DNA of 64,000 nucleotides from Rhodocyclaceae bacterium (GTDB taxonomy: Bacteria; Pseudomonadota; Gammaproteobacteria; Burkholderiales; Rhodocyclaceae), in contig VIKE01000027.1 in the NCBI GenBank assembly GCA_008080565.1, positions 1-64,000 of the forward strand. Direction: 5' to 3'. Below are positions 36,764 to 46,619 of the stretch, one piece after another. The position numbers and the translations under genes were made by a program. The notes beneath the pieces are model-generated. The model did not search any database and was not told the origin of the DNA. It worked only from the letters and a program-made list of their open reading frames with translations. The stretch's first letter is position 1, and each line of letters starts with the position of its first letter.

Positions 36764-37486
36764 TTACTCCCTGTAATCAGTTAGGCGAGCACGCACAGTG
36801 CGTTGCTCGATCCGCTTATCACCCGGACCGACTTCGATAATCCTTTGAACAAAGATGCCCGGCGTAATGATGTGGTCTGGATCAATCTCACCTGGAGCGA
36901 CGAGCTCCTCAACTTCGGCGACGGTGACAGTGCCGGCAGTTGCCATGACGGGATTGAAGTTTCTTGCCGTCATGCGAAATTGTAGATTCCCCTCGGGATC
37001 GCCACGCCACGCATGCACAATAGCGAGATCAGCATGAAGGCTTTTCTCCATTAGGTATTTGGCGCCGTCAAATTCGCGAATGTCCTTGCCGTCTGCAATT
37101 ACCGTTCCGACACCTGTGCGAGTAAAGAAGGCGGGTATGCCAGCCCCGCCAGCGCGAATGCGCTCTGCAAGTGTGCCTTGCGGATTGAATTCGACCTCAA
37201 TTTCTCCCGCGAGATATTGCTTCGCAAACGTTGCGTTTTCTCCAATGTACGAACCAATCATTTTTCGTATCTGCCCTTTGGGCAAGAGTAAACCCAAGCC
37301 GAAGTTATCAATACCAGGGTTGTTCGAAATGATCGTCAGATCTTTCACTCCTGAATCGCGAATTGCTTCAATTAGCATTGATGGAATGCCGCAGACCCCG
37401 AAACCACCTGACATAATGGTCATACCGTCGCGTAATAGCCCGCTTAACGCGGATCTTGCATGTGGATATACCTTGTTGACTGCCAC
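36764..37486 (-). CDS. scoA: 3-oxoacid CoA-transferase subunit A (SCOT type)
   Basis: This 240-residue alpha subunit of a family I CoA-transferase has the glycine-rich SGGFGVCGIPSMLIEAI, followed by ISNNPGIDNFGLG and FNPQGTLAERIRAGGAGIPAFFTRTGVGT. The last is typical of succinyl-CoA:3-ketoacid transferases. It lies downstream of a thiolase and upstream of the beta subunit in one operon. The set CoA-transferase plus thiolase converts a 3-keto acid to two acyl-CoAs. A ribosome-binding AGGAGG precedes the ATG. Confidence 0.87.
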   Translation of the reverse strand: MAVNKVYPHARSALSGLLRDGMTIMSGGFGVCGIPSMLIEAIRDSGVKDLTIISNNPGIDNFGLGLLLPKGQIRKMIGSYIGENATFAKQYLAGEIEVEFNPQGTLAERIRAGGAGIPAFFTRTGVGTVIADGKDIREFDGAKYLMEKSLHADLAIVHAWRGDPEGNLQFRMTARNFNPVMATAGTVTVAEVEELVAPGEIDPDHIITPGIFVQRIIEVGPGDKRIEQRTVRARLTDYRE

Positions 37487-37527
37487 CTTTTACCTCCTGA
37501 TAGCTGGTGTTGTAATAAATCGCTAAC

Positions 37528-38697
37528 TCAAGCGCGCAGCGGCTCAAGTATGCTTACGTAGTTCGCCACGGCTGAACCGCCCATGTTGAAAACCCCTGCT
37601 AAGTTCGCATTAGGAATCTGCATCCCTCCAGCCGTTCCCGTAACCTGCATTGCTGCCAATGCGTGCATCGAAATTCCGGTTGCTCCAATAGGATGTCCTT
37701 TTGCTTTTAATCCGCCAGATGGGTTGATGGGGAGCCTCCCGTCCTTAAGTACCCAGCCCTCGTCGATTGCGCGCGCTCCCTCGCCTGGCGGCGCGAGGCC
37801 CATGGCCTCGTAGGAGATTAGTTCGGCGATCGTGAAACAGTCATGTACCTCTACGAGTGAAAGGTCCTTCAGGGAAATCTGCGCAGACTGCAGCGCTCGG
37901 CTCCAGGCCATGCTGGCCCCTTCAAACTGAATAGGGTTTCGGCGGCTTAATGGCATGAAGTCCGTTACTTGCTGTGTTGCACGAAGTGCAACCGCTTTGC
38001 GCATCGCCATCGCAGTCTTCATGTCTGCCAGGACTATCGCTGCAGCGCCATCCGATATTGGAGCGCAGTCTGTCCGGCGCAGCGGTGGAGTGACATAGGG
38101 ATTCTTTTCAGACACCGTATTGCAGAATTCAAAGCCAAGATCTCTTCGCATTTGGGCAAATGGGTTTTCCATCGCGTTGGAATGGTTTTTTGCTGCGATG
38201 CGCGCAAGAGATGTGCTCTTGTCGCCATAGGTCTGAAAATAGCGCTGAGCTATCCCAGCAAATATTCCAGCAAAGCCGCCCTTGATCATGGCCTCTTCCG
38301 GACGATAGCTGCAGCAGAGTAGATTTTCTCCCGCTTGCTCTGTTGGTACGTCGGACATTTTCTCGACCCCGGCTACCAGTGCAATTCGGCCTTCACCAGA
38401 TTTTATGAATTTCATCCCCGCATACAATGCAGCCGAACCACTAGCGCACGCATTTTCAACGCGCGTAAACGGCTTGAAGCGGAGTCCCTCATTCGATTGC
38501 AGAAGCAGAGGAGAGGGAAAGTCTTGTCGAGAAAAACCAGCGTTCAACATTCCTACATAGCCGCCATCAACATCAGCGGCTTCGATGCCGGCGTCAACTA
38601 GCGCATCGGTAACAACGGCGTTGAGAAGTGACTCAATGCTTTCCTGTGGGTGCCGTCCAAAATTTCCATGAGACCATCCAATAATGCAAACCGTCAT
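37528..38697 (-). CDS. Thiolase (acetyl-CoA acetyltransferase family)
   Basis: This 389-residue thiolase-fold protein has the nucleophilic Cys in VENACASGSAALYAG near residue 86 and His in KAKGHPIGATGISMH near 340. The C-terminus FNMGGSAVANYVSIL resembles SCP2-type thiolases more than PhaA. It heads a four-gene operon behind a minus-strand sigma-54 promoter. In the model it cleaves the 3-ketoacyl-CoA made by carboxylation and CoA transfer, for example to an aryl- or acyl-CoA plus acetyl-CoA. Confidence 0.86.
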   Translation of the reverse strand: MTVCIIGWSHGNFGRHPQESIESLLNAVVTDALVDAGIEAADVDGGYVGMLNAGFSRQDFPSPLLLQSNEGLRFKPFTRVENACASGSAALYAGMKFIKSGEGRIALVAGVEKMSDVPTEQAGENLLCCSYRPEEAMIKGGFAGIFAGIAQRYFQTYGDKSTSLARIAAKNHSNAMENPFAQMRRDLGFEFCNTVSEKNPYVTPPLRRTDCAPISDGAAAIVLADMKTAMAMRKAVALRATQQVTDFMPLSRRNPIQFEGASMAWSRALQSAQISLKDLSLVEVHDCFTIAELISYEAMGLAPPGEGARAIDEGWVLKDGRLPINPSGGLKAKGHPIGATGISMHALAAMQVTGTAGGMQIPNANLAGVFNMGGSAVANYVSILEPLRA

Positions 38698-38863
38698 CTC
38701 AGTAAACTTCCGTCGTGGCGGCTAATTTATTTTGGCAACGGAATTGAATCGTTTGCCAAATATGCGCCGGTTGAGTGGTGAGAAATGAAAGCTTTTTGGT
38801 GATGCGGGAATGGAGTGACCGTATTTCAAACACCTACTCCTTTCATTTCTCTGGCACTACAGA

Positions 38864-38878
38864 GCAACTTGAATGCCA
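38864..38878 (-). promoter_or_regulatory. Sigma-54 promoter of the thiolase/CoA-transferase operon
   Basis: Read on the minus strand, TGGCATTCAAGTTGC fits the sigma-54 consensus TGGCAY-N5-TTGC with exact spacing. It lies about 165 bp upstream of the thiolase start. The rest of 38698-39337 shows no gene. An inverted TTGAG-N9-CTCAA and further TTGAG copies near 38915-38945 are possible activator sites. Confidence 0.8.
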
Positions 38879-39337
38879 GTAGCTGCTTTCCAAAAGAGAT
38901 CGATGTTGAGTTGAGTTCTGGAAGCTCAAATCAGTTGAGCGCATATGGTCTATCCGGCTTTGAAAATCTAATAAAAACAATCGGGTAGTGGGTTGTTTCT
39001 CCTGCCAACTCGATGCCGAAAGGCGGTTATCCGAGATTTTCTCTAGGAAAGAGCAGATTTCGATGGTCTGGTTATGAGCTGGCTTGCCGTCCTATCGTCG
39101 TACGGCTACATGGCTGACGTGTCCGAATTCTGGGCGAAGGAATTGGTCGTTGAGATGTTCTCTGGCGAGCAAATTCGATCTTCCTGATTTGCTCAGAAAA
39201 CCATCTCGCGTGGCGTATTCCCTTGCCTCAAAGCGATGCGAATGAAGATTTCGGACTTCCTATGTGCAATCGATTGATGTGCCGCGCATGGTTTTTGCAA
39301 TACATCCTTCCAAACGTGATCCACTAATGGAGGATGC

Positions 39338-40876
39338 ATGAATCTGTCAAATTTTCTTTTCCGAACTGCGAAGGCTTTTCCAGAGCGTCCGGCTGTCGCT
39401 TTTGGAGATTGCGAGCTTTATAACTATCGTGAACTGGCATCCAGAGTATTGGCATTGTCTGGGAGCTTACGTGGCTATTTTGGGCTACGCCGTGGTGAGC
39501 GAGTTGCGCTGTTCATGCAGAACAGTCCGCACTACCTTGAGATACTTTTTGCAATTTGGCACGCCGGCCTAACTGCTGTACCTATCAACAATAAACTTCA
39601 TCCAAAAGAGGTGGACTTCATCCTTGAGGATTCAGGAGCCACATTGTTATTTGTTACTGCAGGAATGGAGTACGAGATTCTTTCGTCGAACAGCGCAAAG
39701 CTGCTGCAGGTCATTGATACTGACTCAAAAGACTATTTCGCCTTGTTTCACGGCGGTGAAGCCACTGTGGCATCGAATGATCCGAGCGATTTGGCATGGT
39801 TGTTCTATACCTCCGGGACCACGGGAAAGCCCAAAGGGGTCATGTTGACTCATGCCAACTTATTTGCAATGACGATGTGCTATTTCGTTGATGTCGATAC
39901 GCCGTATATGGAAGATAGCATCCTGTACGCAGCACCGATGTCACACGGAGCTGGCCTATACAGTTTCGCTCATGTTATTGCAGGTGCTCGCCACCTAATT
40001 CCCGAATCCGGCAGTTTTATTCCTGCTGAAATATTCGAGCTGGCGCAGAAATACCGGAATGTCTCGATGTTTGCGGCACCCACAATGGTGAGGCGTCTTG
40101 TAGAGCATAGCGCCAATCACGACACCGATCCCTCTAGCATAAAGACAGTTGTGTATGGCGGGGGGCCTATGTACCTTGAGGACATCCGGCGAGCCCTTGA
40201 TGTGCTCGGTAATCGTTTTGTTCAAATCTACGGGCAAGGCGAAACACCAATGACGATTTCGGCGCTGTCCAAGTTTCACATCGGGAATTTTGAACATCCA
40301 CGTTATTTGGAGAGGCTAGGTTCTGTTGGGATTGCCCAAGCCGCAGTAGAAGTGAGAATTGTCGATACCTCTGGTCAAACACTCCCTACCGGAGAAAGTG
40401 GAGAAATTATTGTCCGGGGAGATACCGTGATGAGCGGTTACTGGGGAAATCCAACCGCAACACTGAATACTATTCGTGATGGCTGGTTATATACGGGTGA
40501 TGTCGGTGTGCTTGATCAGGATGGCTTTCTCACTCTGAAAGATCGTTCAAAAGACATCATTATTAGTGGTGGTTCAAACATTTACCCCAGGGAAGTTGAG
40601 GAGATTCTTCTTTTGCATCCAGGAGTGGCCGAAGTCTCGGTAGTCGGCAGACCAAGCCATGAATGGGGTGAAGATGTCATCGCATTTATCGTTCTTGAGT
40701 CAGGCGCAACGCTTGATGTCACAGATCTTGACTATCTATGTCTAAGGCATATTGCGCGGTTTAAGCGGCCAAAAGAATACCGAATTCTTCCGAGCCTGCC
40801 CAAGAACAACTACGGCAAGGTACTTAAAACGGAGCTCCGGCGAGCCCTCGATTCTGAGCGAACCGTGATTCGCTAG
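39338..40876 (+). CDS. Acyl-CoA ligase (AMP-forming)
   Basis: This 512-residue ANL-family ligase has the P-loop [27 protein letters not shown] (A5), [40 protein letters not shown] (A7/A8) and the catalytic Lys in [12 protein letters not shown]. It should activate a fatty, aromatic or keto acid. In the ketone pathway it could substitute for the CoA-transferase, as the benzoylacetate-CoA ligase of Aromatoleum does, or activate a later product. GGAGG lies 7 bases before the ATG. It is divergent from the thiolase operon; no sigma-54 site with correct spacing was found in front of it. Confidence 0.86.
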   Translation: MNLSNFLFRTAKAFPERPAVAFGDCELYNYRELASRVLALSGSLRGYFGLRRGERVALFMQNSPHYLEILFAIWHAGLTAVPINNKLHPKEVDFILEDSGATLLFVTAGMEYEILSSNSAKLLQVIDTDSKDYFALFHGGEATVASNDPSDLAWLFYTSGTTGKPKGVMLTHANLFAMTMCYFVDVDTPYMEDSILYAAPMSHGAGLYSFAHVIAGARHLIPESGSFIPAEIFELAQKYRNVSMFAAPTMVRRLVEHSANHDTDPSSIKTVVYGGGPMYLEDIRRALDVLGNRFVQIYGQGETPMTISALSKFHIGNFEHPRYLERLGSVGIAQAAVEVRIVDTSGQTLPTGESGEIIVRGDTVMSGYWGNPTATLNTIRDGWLYTGDVGVLDQDGFLTLKDRSKDIIISGGSNIYPREVEEILLLHPGVAEVSVVGRPSHEWGEDVIAFIVLESGATLDVTDLDYLCLRHIARFKRPKEYRILPSLPKNNYGKVLKTELRRALDSERTVIR

Positions 40877-40997
40877 TGCGTTGTTTCTCGTAAATGAACG
40901 GGCGTACCTCTCCCCTGTGCCCGTGTTCTTTGACGCGCATTATCGCAAAAGCATAGGTCAAATGAATAGTGCGGAAGCCAATTTCTCGGGGGAAATC

Positions 40998-42332
40998 ATG
41001 GAGCAAAATATGTGGATTAGAAGAGGAAATGTAGCCAAGGCCTTGGAAGTCGCAGCAAATGATTTGTCTCAAGAAGCAGAAATTTCGTGGGGAATCAGCG
41101 GCAAATATTTAGACGGACCATCCCAGAGGTTGAGGGGCGCGTCAGGTCACCTGATAGCGCAGCTACGGACAAACAGAATCCGAGTTGAGGATCTACAGGT
41201 GGAAAACCAGTCCTTGCGGGAGCAAGTATTGATGTTGCAATCGGAAGTCGAAGACCAGCGAACAAAATTCGACGTTGTTCAAAAGGTACTCGGCGACGGC
41301 TTGTGGGAAATTCAGAATGCGGACAAGCCTTTGCAGTTTCAGCAGGAGGTCTGGTGGTCGAAGGAATTCCGAAATTTGCTTGGTTTTCACGATGAGTACG
41401 ATTTCCCAAATATCCTGAGTAGTTGGGCTGACCGATTGCATCCGGACGACAGAGATCGAGTTCTGTCGGCATTGAGTTCTCACCTAAATGATAATTCCGG
41501 CCGTACGCAGTACGACCTAACGTATCAATTGTCCTGTGCGAATGGCGAATACCGCTGGTTTAGGGCGCGGGCTGAAACTATCCGGGATGGCCGCGGAAAC
41601 CCTTTGAGAACGGTCGGGGCGTTAAGAGATAGCACTGAAGAGATGTTGCGCAATAGGCTATTCGATACTGCACTAACTCGTTTCGAACTTTCCCTGGAAA
41701 TGCTGAGCGACGGCCTGTGGGACATGGAGGTCGTAGCCGGAGATCCACTCAACCCGATGAATGCATTCTGGTGGTCAAATCAACTCCGTCGGTTGCTTGG
41801 GTACGAGACAGTTGAGGAGTTTCCCGATTTACTTGATAGCTGGGCATCCAAAGTCCATCCGGATGACAAGCAGACTGTGATGAATGCCTTTACACAGCAC
41901 TTAGGAGATCGTAAGGGACGAATCCCCTACAACATTGAATATCGTCTCCGCTGCAAAGACGGTAACTATAAATGGTTTAGGGCAAAGGGGCAGACTCGGC
42001 GGGCTCCTGACGGGACTCCTTTGCGCGTTGTTGGCGCACTCACAGATATACAAGCAGCAAAACAAAGAGAAGAGCTTGAACTGAGTGAGTACCGACAGCG
42101 CACACAGCTGGAAAACCACTTGTCGAAGGTGTCTGAGATCATGCTGACAATTAAAGACATTGCAAATCAAACGAATTTGCTCGCACTGAATGCAGCTATC
42201 GAAGCGGCACGAGCGGGGGAGTGGGGGCGTGGTTTTGCAGTGGTCGCAGATGAGGTTCGGAAGCTTGCTGAGCGAACCAGAATTGCAACCGAGTATGTGG
42301 CAAACATGAATGGGGAAAGGACTCCTTCGTGA
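40998..42332 (+). CDS. PAS-domain chemoreceptor with short signalling domain
   Basis: The 444-residue soluble protein has a coiled N-terminus and two PAS_3 domains in tandem (about 90-210 and 225-345), each with a WWSxxxRxLLG ... HPDD signature. It then has a piece of methyl-accepting chemotaxis domain containing the hairpin tip [41 protein letters not shown]. The domain stops about 15 residues after the tip, so most of one helix is missing, either a truncation or a special short form. ATG at 40998 has GGGGG upstream. It may sense the catabolic substrate or redox state. Confidence 0.75.
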   Translation: MEQNMWIRRGNVAKALEVAANDLSQEAEISWGISGKYLDGPSQRLRGASGHLIAQLRTNRIRVEDLQVENQSLREQVLMLQSEVEDQRTKFDVVQKVLGDGLWEIQNADKPLQFQQEVWWSKEFRNLLGFHDEYDFPNILSSWADRLHPDDRDRVLSALSSHLNDNSGRTQYDLTYQLSCANGEYRWFRARAETIRDGRGNPLRTVGALRDSTEEMLRNRLFDTALTRFELSLEMLSDGLWDMEVVAGDPLNPMNAFWWSNQLRRLLGYETVEEFPDLLDSWASKVHPDDKQTVMNAFTQHLGDRKGRIPYNIEYRLRCKDGNYKWFRAKGQTRRAPDGTPLRVVGALTDIQAAKQREELELSEYRQRTQLENHLSKVSEIMLTIKDIANQTNLLALNAAIEAARAGEWGRGFAVVADEVRKLAERTRIATEYVANMNGERTPS

Positions 42333-42955
42333 TGGCACGTTGCTGAGAAATCACACAATCTAAATGTACCGAGACATCTCAGTTTTCCCTCACTTCTTGG
42401 GCCACGTAATCGTCACGATCACAATATGTTTTGGCCTAACTATCAGACTATGTCGTCATGTATCTAGTCCATGCTCGAATTTAATTTTGGTACGTCTTGG
42501 TTGTTATCCGAGTCGGGCGCTATATCTAACAGAGAAAAAATGGCCATGGCCATCTGTCTTGAACTCAAGTACAAAACATCATTGATGCTGCAAGGGCTGG
42601 TTTCGAGAGAGCAATTTCGTTCAGACAGACTCACTCTAATCAAAGCTTTTCGCGAACTTGCTCTAGGCAGGGCGCGCTCAGATTATTGACGATGCTCTCC
42701 TCCAAGTCGCAGCAGGGTACCTGGATAAGGGGTTTTTTCTGGCGAATGGTCATGGGAAGACTTTTCCAAAATCACTCGTGCTCGTACTGATTACTTAGCT
42801 GAGTTTTCTCACCAAATCTGCAAGCAGGACGAATTACCGAAATTCGGCCATTGCTGCCATTGGCGGCCAGTGTTGGTATGGTCAGCAATGAGCCAGTAAG
42901 CAGTCGTCGGAACTGAACCTGCAGAACCCGTTCGAGTAACGCACTCAAAAGCTCG
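42333..42955. other. Gene-free spacer
   Basis: This 623-bp stretch holds only short ORFs with no recognised similarity, and no clear hairpin or promoter. A 72-codon plus-strand ORF near 42471-42689 may be a relic. The stretch separates the chemoreceptor from the defence operon and may be a recombination junction. Confidence 0.4.
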
Positions 42956-44941
42956 CTAGCTGTACCAATGCACCGGGATCAGTTTTTTCCCATCACGCCA
43001 AACCTCTACTTCATGCACTTCTTCAATAGCGCCGTAAATCTCATCTCTAGCGTGGTCTAGAACAATGCATTGCCACTTTCCTTTTTGTTCGCGCACAGAG
43101 TCGGCTAGCGTTTTGAAAATCCCAATGACTGCTCGCACATCCTCGTCGTCGTACTGAGATTTATCCTCGCTTTCGGATGTACGAGTTGTCTTCGGAAAGT
43201 AGACCTGGCTTGGCTGGTCGAATACTGCAAAGCTTGGGACACATGACTCTGATTGCTCGCCGAAAAATTCATGCAAGGCGCAGACGAACGCGATGTGGAA
43301 AGACAACCAGTTAGATGCGCTACCCACTTCAGCCAGAAAATGCCAGTGCCCGTCATTACTCAGGACTTTAAGGCTAAGATCGCTTACAGAAAATCTGGGT
43401 GCAATTCTCTTGTACTTCTCTTCGGCATCAAGCGTATCTAAACGCTTGAGGGCCTTCTGGGCCACAATACCAAGCGCTGCCTCCAACCGGCGTAGAACAC
43501 CTTGCGGGTCCACCTGCTTCAGCAAATTACGCTCGTCTTCTTCCAGCAATGCCAATTCCTTGGCAATTTCTCCCCCAGCTAACAAGCTCTGGAATGTGTC
43601 TACAGATGCCTTTAGATGCCCCAGGAAAAAGAACATGCTTTGTCTACGGTCGAACTGTGCCTTAGCCTCTTTATTCTCGGCTAGCACCTTGTCTATGCGA
43701 TTTCCGAGAGCCTTGCGTCGGCCAAGCACGGACTCCAACCGTGTTTTCAGCGTAGTTTCCTCGCGTACAAACGAGGTAGGAATTTCACTAGTGCGACTCG
43801 CCTCTTCTTCTACGGTTTCAAACACTCTCGCAATCTTGCGGATTTCGTCGCGACTTTTTTCATGCTTGGCCTCTCCGCATAGCGGGCACTCTTGCGCTTC
43901 TTTCCCGATGGCCTCTAACCATTGAGAAATTTGCAACCGATCAGCACGACGCCGAGCCGCACCACCATAAGCCGTGAAACCTGATTTAAGCCGCGCGATA
44001 TCATCCAAGCGCTTGCGCGCAAGACTAATTTCGTCGCTTAATTCATCCTCTTCTTTTTCAAGCTCAAGTAGTTTCTTGGTAGCTTGGTCCATCTGTTGGC
44101 TTGACGGCGTAGGCCTCTCCAAACGTACTTCGAGAATTTCCTTCGCCGTTTGAATCAGATCTTCTGGAGCGGCGTCTTTAGGTACCTCATAGGATTCATC
44201 GACCAAGCCATATCGCTTGGCGATCTGCAAGTGTCCCTCCATGTTGGATATCCACGAGCTTGAAACCGCCTTGAGCTTTTGATGTTCACGTCGAAGCTGC
44301 GCTAGTTTCGCCTGTACGACTCCCAAACGCTGTCGAGCAGTTAGTACTTCGAGATTTTCAGCACCCAGAATGTAGGGCAGCCAATTCTTTAACCGCTCCC
44401 TATGCTCGTGAGCATGCGTTTTATAGAAAAGAATATTCTGGTTGGCCACCACTTCCTGGCTTTGGAACACCAACGCCATCAAATCTCGGAAGCTCAATCG
44501 CTCTTGATACGGCCGCGGATCGTCTGCTGCACCAAGTCTGAAGTAGGGGGTTCCTGAAAGGGTGTTGAGCATGTGCTTCACACTTTCAGTTTTTTCATTT
44601 GCCTCTTCTATGAATGGTGGAATGCTAAGCAGCTTCCCCCGCATCAAATAAAAGTGATCCGATGCGTCTCGCCCTTCTGGTCCCCTACGCGCCAGTAGCA
44701 CTTGTTCTGTATCGGTTTCGAGCAGCAGCCCATACCAAGCCGAATGATCACGAATGGTGTCGATTGGAATCTGGCACTCACTAGATGCCAAGCAATAGTC
44801 GATGATAGGAATAATGGCCGACTTCCCTGTGCGCGATCCTCCGGTAATGACGTTCACACATCCCTTTTTGAAAGTGATGATGCGCGGGCCATAGCTACGA
44901 ACCTTCGGCCAAATGATGAGTTTAATAAGCTGAAGCTGCAT
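42956..44941 (-). CDS. ABC-3C system ATPase (DUF3732, SMC/Rad50-like)
   Basis: The 661-residue protein has Walker A GGSRTGKS at 34-41 and a long coiled-coil middle (about 200-340 and 365-480). A Rad50-type zinc-hook-like CPLC lies at 352-355, between the coils. The C-terminal ATPase half has FAVFDQPSQVYFP (Walker B/D-loop region) and IVLDHARDE, the DUF3732 signature. DUF3732 ATPases are the ABC component of ABC three-component (ABC-3C) conflict systems described from genome comparisons. It overlaps the middle-component gene by one base (TAATG). It should sense foreign or aberrant nucleic acid and control the effector; this is inferred. Confidence 0.82.
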   Translation of the reverse strand: MQLQLIKLIIWPKVRSYGPRIITFKKGCVNVITGGSRTGKSAIIPIIDYCLASSECQIPIDTIRDHSAWYGLLLETDTEQVLLARRGPEGRDASDHFYLMRGKLLSIPPFIEEANEKTESVKHMLNTLSGTPYFRLGAADDPRPYQERLSFRDLMALVFQSQEVVANQNILFYKTHAHEHRERLKNWLPYILGAENLEVLTARQRLGVVQAKLAQLRREHQKLKAVSSSWISNMEGHLQIAKRYGLVDESYEVPKDAAPEDLIQTAKEILEVRLERPTPSSQQMDQATKKLLELEKEEDELSDEISLARKRLDDIARLKSGFTAYGGAARRRADRLQISQWLEAIGKEAQECPLCGEAKHEKSRDEIRKIARVFETVEEEASRTSEIPTSFVREETTLKTRLESVLGRRKALGNRIDKVLAENKEAKAQFDRRQSMFFFLGHLKASVDTFQSLLAGGEIAKELALLEEDERNLLKQVDPQGVLRRLEAALGIVAQKALKRLDTLDAEEKYKRIAPRFSVSDLSLKVLSNDGHWHFLAEVGSASNWLSFHIAFVCALHEFFGEQSESCVPSFAVFDQPSQVYFPKTTRTSESEDKSQYDDEDVRAVIGIFKTLADSVREQKGKWQCIVLDHARDEIYGAIEEVHEVEVWRDGKKLIPVHWYS

Positions 44942-45480
44942 TACAGGACCACTTTCAGATAAGCCGTGATGGCAGGAAGATCATGGGCCGCAAACCATGA
45001 ACCGAGAATTTTTGCTTTTTCACCTTCTCGCTTAAGACCACTACGTAATGAGGCGCCACGTTTAGCTTTAGGAACAGGGCTCGGGTACAGCTTCCCGCTT
45101 TCTGTATCCCATACAAGCAATCCGGCACAGATTGCTGCATCGATTGCCTCCAGCGTTTGACGCCTGCGGTTGTGTATACGGCGTTGCAGGCCGAGAAGGA
45201 GGTCCACGCACTTTTTGTCTTCGAATCCCAATGCGTAGGACTGCAAACTCTTACGCCTGTTACTGATAGTCTCGCTGAGTTGAGGACTGGCTAATATTGG
45301 CCCAGCAATAAAATGAAGAAGGCCTATGGGCGAATCTCCCGTGGGATGGGCATCGCAGTATCCTTGAGTGAATTGCCAGAGTTGGAACGCTCCCACTAAT
45401 GGCGTATTCCAAGTTCTGACCTCTTCAACAAGAAGAGATGAGCCTTCATTCTCAGATTGGGGTGATTGTGCTTCAGTCAT
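44941..45480 (-). CDS. ABC-3C middle component
   Basis: The 179-residue protein starts with a low-complexity tail and has NTPLVGAFQLWQFTQGY and LLHFIAGPILASPQLSE. These match the pattern of three-component ABC system middle-component proteins, which bridge the ATPase and the effector. The gene lies between the two other components, with a 4-base overlap (ATGA) to the effector and a 1-base overlap to the ATPase. Assignment comes from sequence pattern plus position. Confidence 0.72.
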   Translation of the reverse strand: MTEAQSPQSENEGSSLLVEEVRTWNTPLVGAFQLWQFTQGYCDAHPTGDSPIGLLHFIAGPILASPQLSETISNRRKSLQSYALGFEDKKCVDLLLGLQRRIHNRRRQTLEAIDAAICAGLLVWDTESGKLYPSPVPKAKRGASLRSGLKREGEKAKILGSWFAAHDLPAITAYLKVVL

Positions 45481-46619
45481 TTTTTGAACTCAGCCTCCCA
45501 ATCATCGTGCCATCCAATTACAGGCTGGTTTGCTAAAGCGTGGTACGTGCCAGCAATCGTAGACGGCGGTGGTCTGACGTTCCTGATAGTTTCAATATGG
45601 GTTTTACATTCAGCAAGAAGAAGCTGACCTCGCTCCTCTTTTGACATCGTGTTCTTATGGACCAAATAGAACTGCTTCTTTCTGTTTCGCCAGTATTCCC
45701 GGAGATTCGTTTCGAATTCGATTGCGACGCTCTCATCAATCAGTTCATTTTCAATCCACTTCTCACGATTCGTTTTGGCCCTTAGAAAATCGGTAACCGC
45801 CTCAATCAGATCGTCATTCTCCCCATCAACAAACTCTATTTGACGTAGATAGGTCGGCCGGCTTTTTACATGGCTATCAACCTCGTCCTTTGATGGCAGC
45901 GTCGTGAAATCCAACAATTCCGCGCATCGTGCTCGTTCAAACAAAACTGCGCACTCATGCGTAAATTCATCGAACTTGATGATTGCTTTGTGTTTTTGGG
46001 CGATACGGTTCATCACCAATCTGAGCAACCAGCCGCTTAAGTGCTTGACTACAAACTCAATCTGGCCGTTTGGCACCAGCTTTCCGCGCAGCTCCTGCTC
46101 CACAGACTCATACCCTGAGCCATCCCCGGTTTCCAGTTGAAAATTGACGATCACGTCAATCAAGGTGTCGCGATTATCGAGAAGAGCGTGCTTAAAGTGA
46201 GGCCAGATTGGATGCTGATCATCAATGTCGGAAAGTTTTGACAAGGCATTTGACAATGCTTTTTCTGCTTCCTCCCGAGTCGTGCACTGGTCGAAGGTTT
46301 CAGCAATGCCCGCCCTTCCCGATTGGTTGCGAAATAGCACGAAGGTTGTCGAACTGACGTCGAACTCACCCTTTTCAACACCTTCAACCCAATTGGAAAG
46401 AGTTTTCCAAAGATCGGTAGATTTATCGGTAACCGGGTTACTGACAACGGAGGATTTATCTTCTTCTGCAATGATGGTCCCATCGGGCATTACTGTTGCC
46501 ACATCGCCGTGAACTTCAATACAGACAGCGCACCCCTCTGTTGCCCTGAGTAGGTGATAAAGCGCTCGCGGAAACTGCAAGACATAACCCAACAATTGCC
46601 CGGCTGCATTCTTACTCAC
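45477..46619 (-). CDS. ABC-3C effector with likely nuclease-fold N-terminus
   Basis: The 380-residue protein opens with AAGQLLGYVLQFPRALYHLL, followed by Glu35, His37, Asp39 and then EEDK at 52-55. This order resembles DUF4297-like dsDNA-nuclease domains of the PD-(D/E)xK type (E ... D ... ExK). The C-terminal half is the ABC-3C-specific type of region, with no enzymatic motif seen. GTG at 46619 is supported by AGGGAGGG. It is the first gene of the operon. The nuclease role is inference: the usual glutamine of the QxK motif is replaced by Glu-Asp. Confidence 0.62.
   Translation of the reverse strand: MSKNAAGQLLGYVLQFPRALYHLLRATEGCAVCIEVHGDVATVMPDGTIIAEEDKSSVVSNPVTDKSTDLWKTLSNWVEGVEKGEFDVSSTTFVLFRNQSGRAGIAETFDQCTTREEAEKALSNALSKLSDIDDQHPIWPHFKHALLDNRDTLIDVIVNFQLETGDGSGYESVEQELRGKLVPNGQIEFVVKHLSGWLLRLVMNRIAQKHKAIIKFDEFTHECAVLFERARCAELLDFTTLPSKDEVDSHVKSRPTYLRQIEFVDGENDDLIEAVTDFLRAKTNREKWIENELIDESVAIEFETNLREYWRNRKKQFYLVHKNTMSKEERGQLLLAECKTHIETIRNVRPPPSTIAGTYHALANQPVIGWHDDWEAEFKK

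Noticed and set aside
39060-39240. Further sigma-54-like sites before the acyl-CoA ligase
   Set aside because: TGGCG-type sites there have 11-base spacing or a poor -12 element, outside the consensus.
42471-42689. 72-codon ORF before the ABC-3C operon
   Set aside because: No recognised similarity; could be a relic but not supportable.
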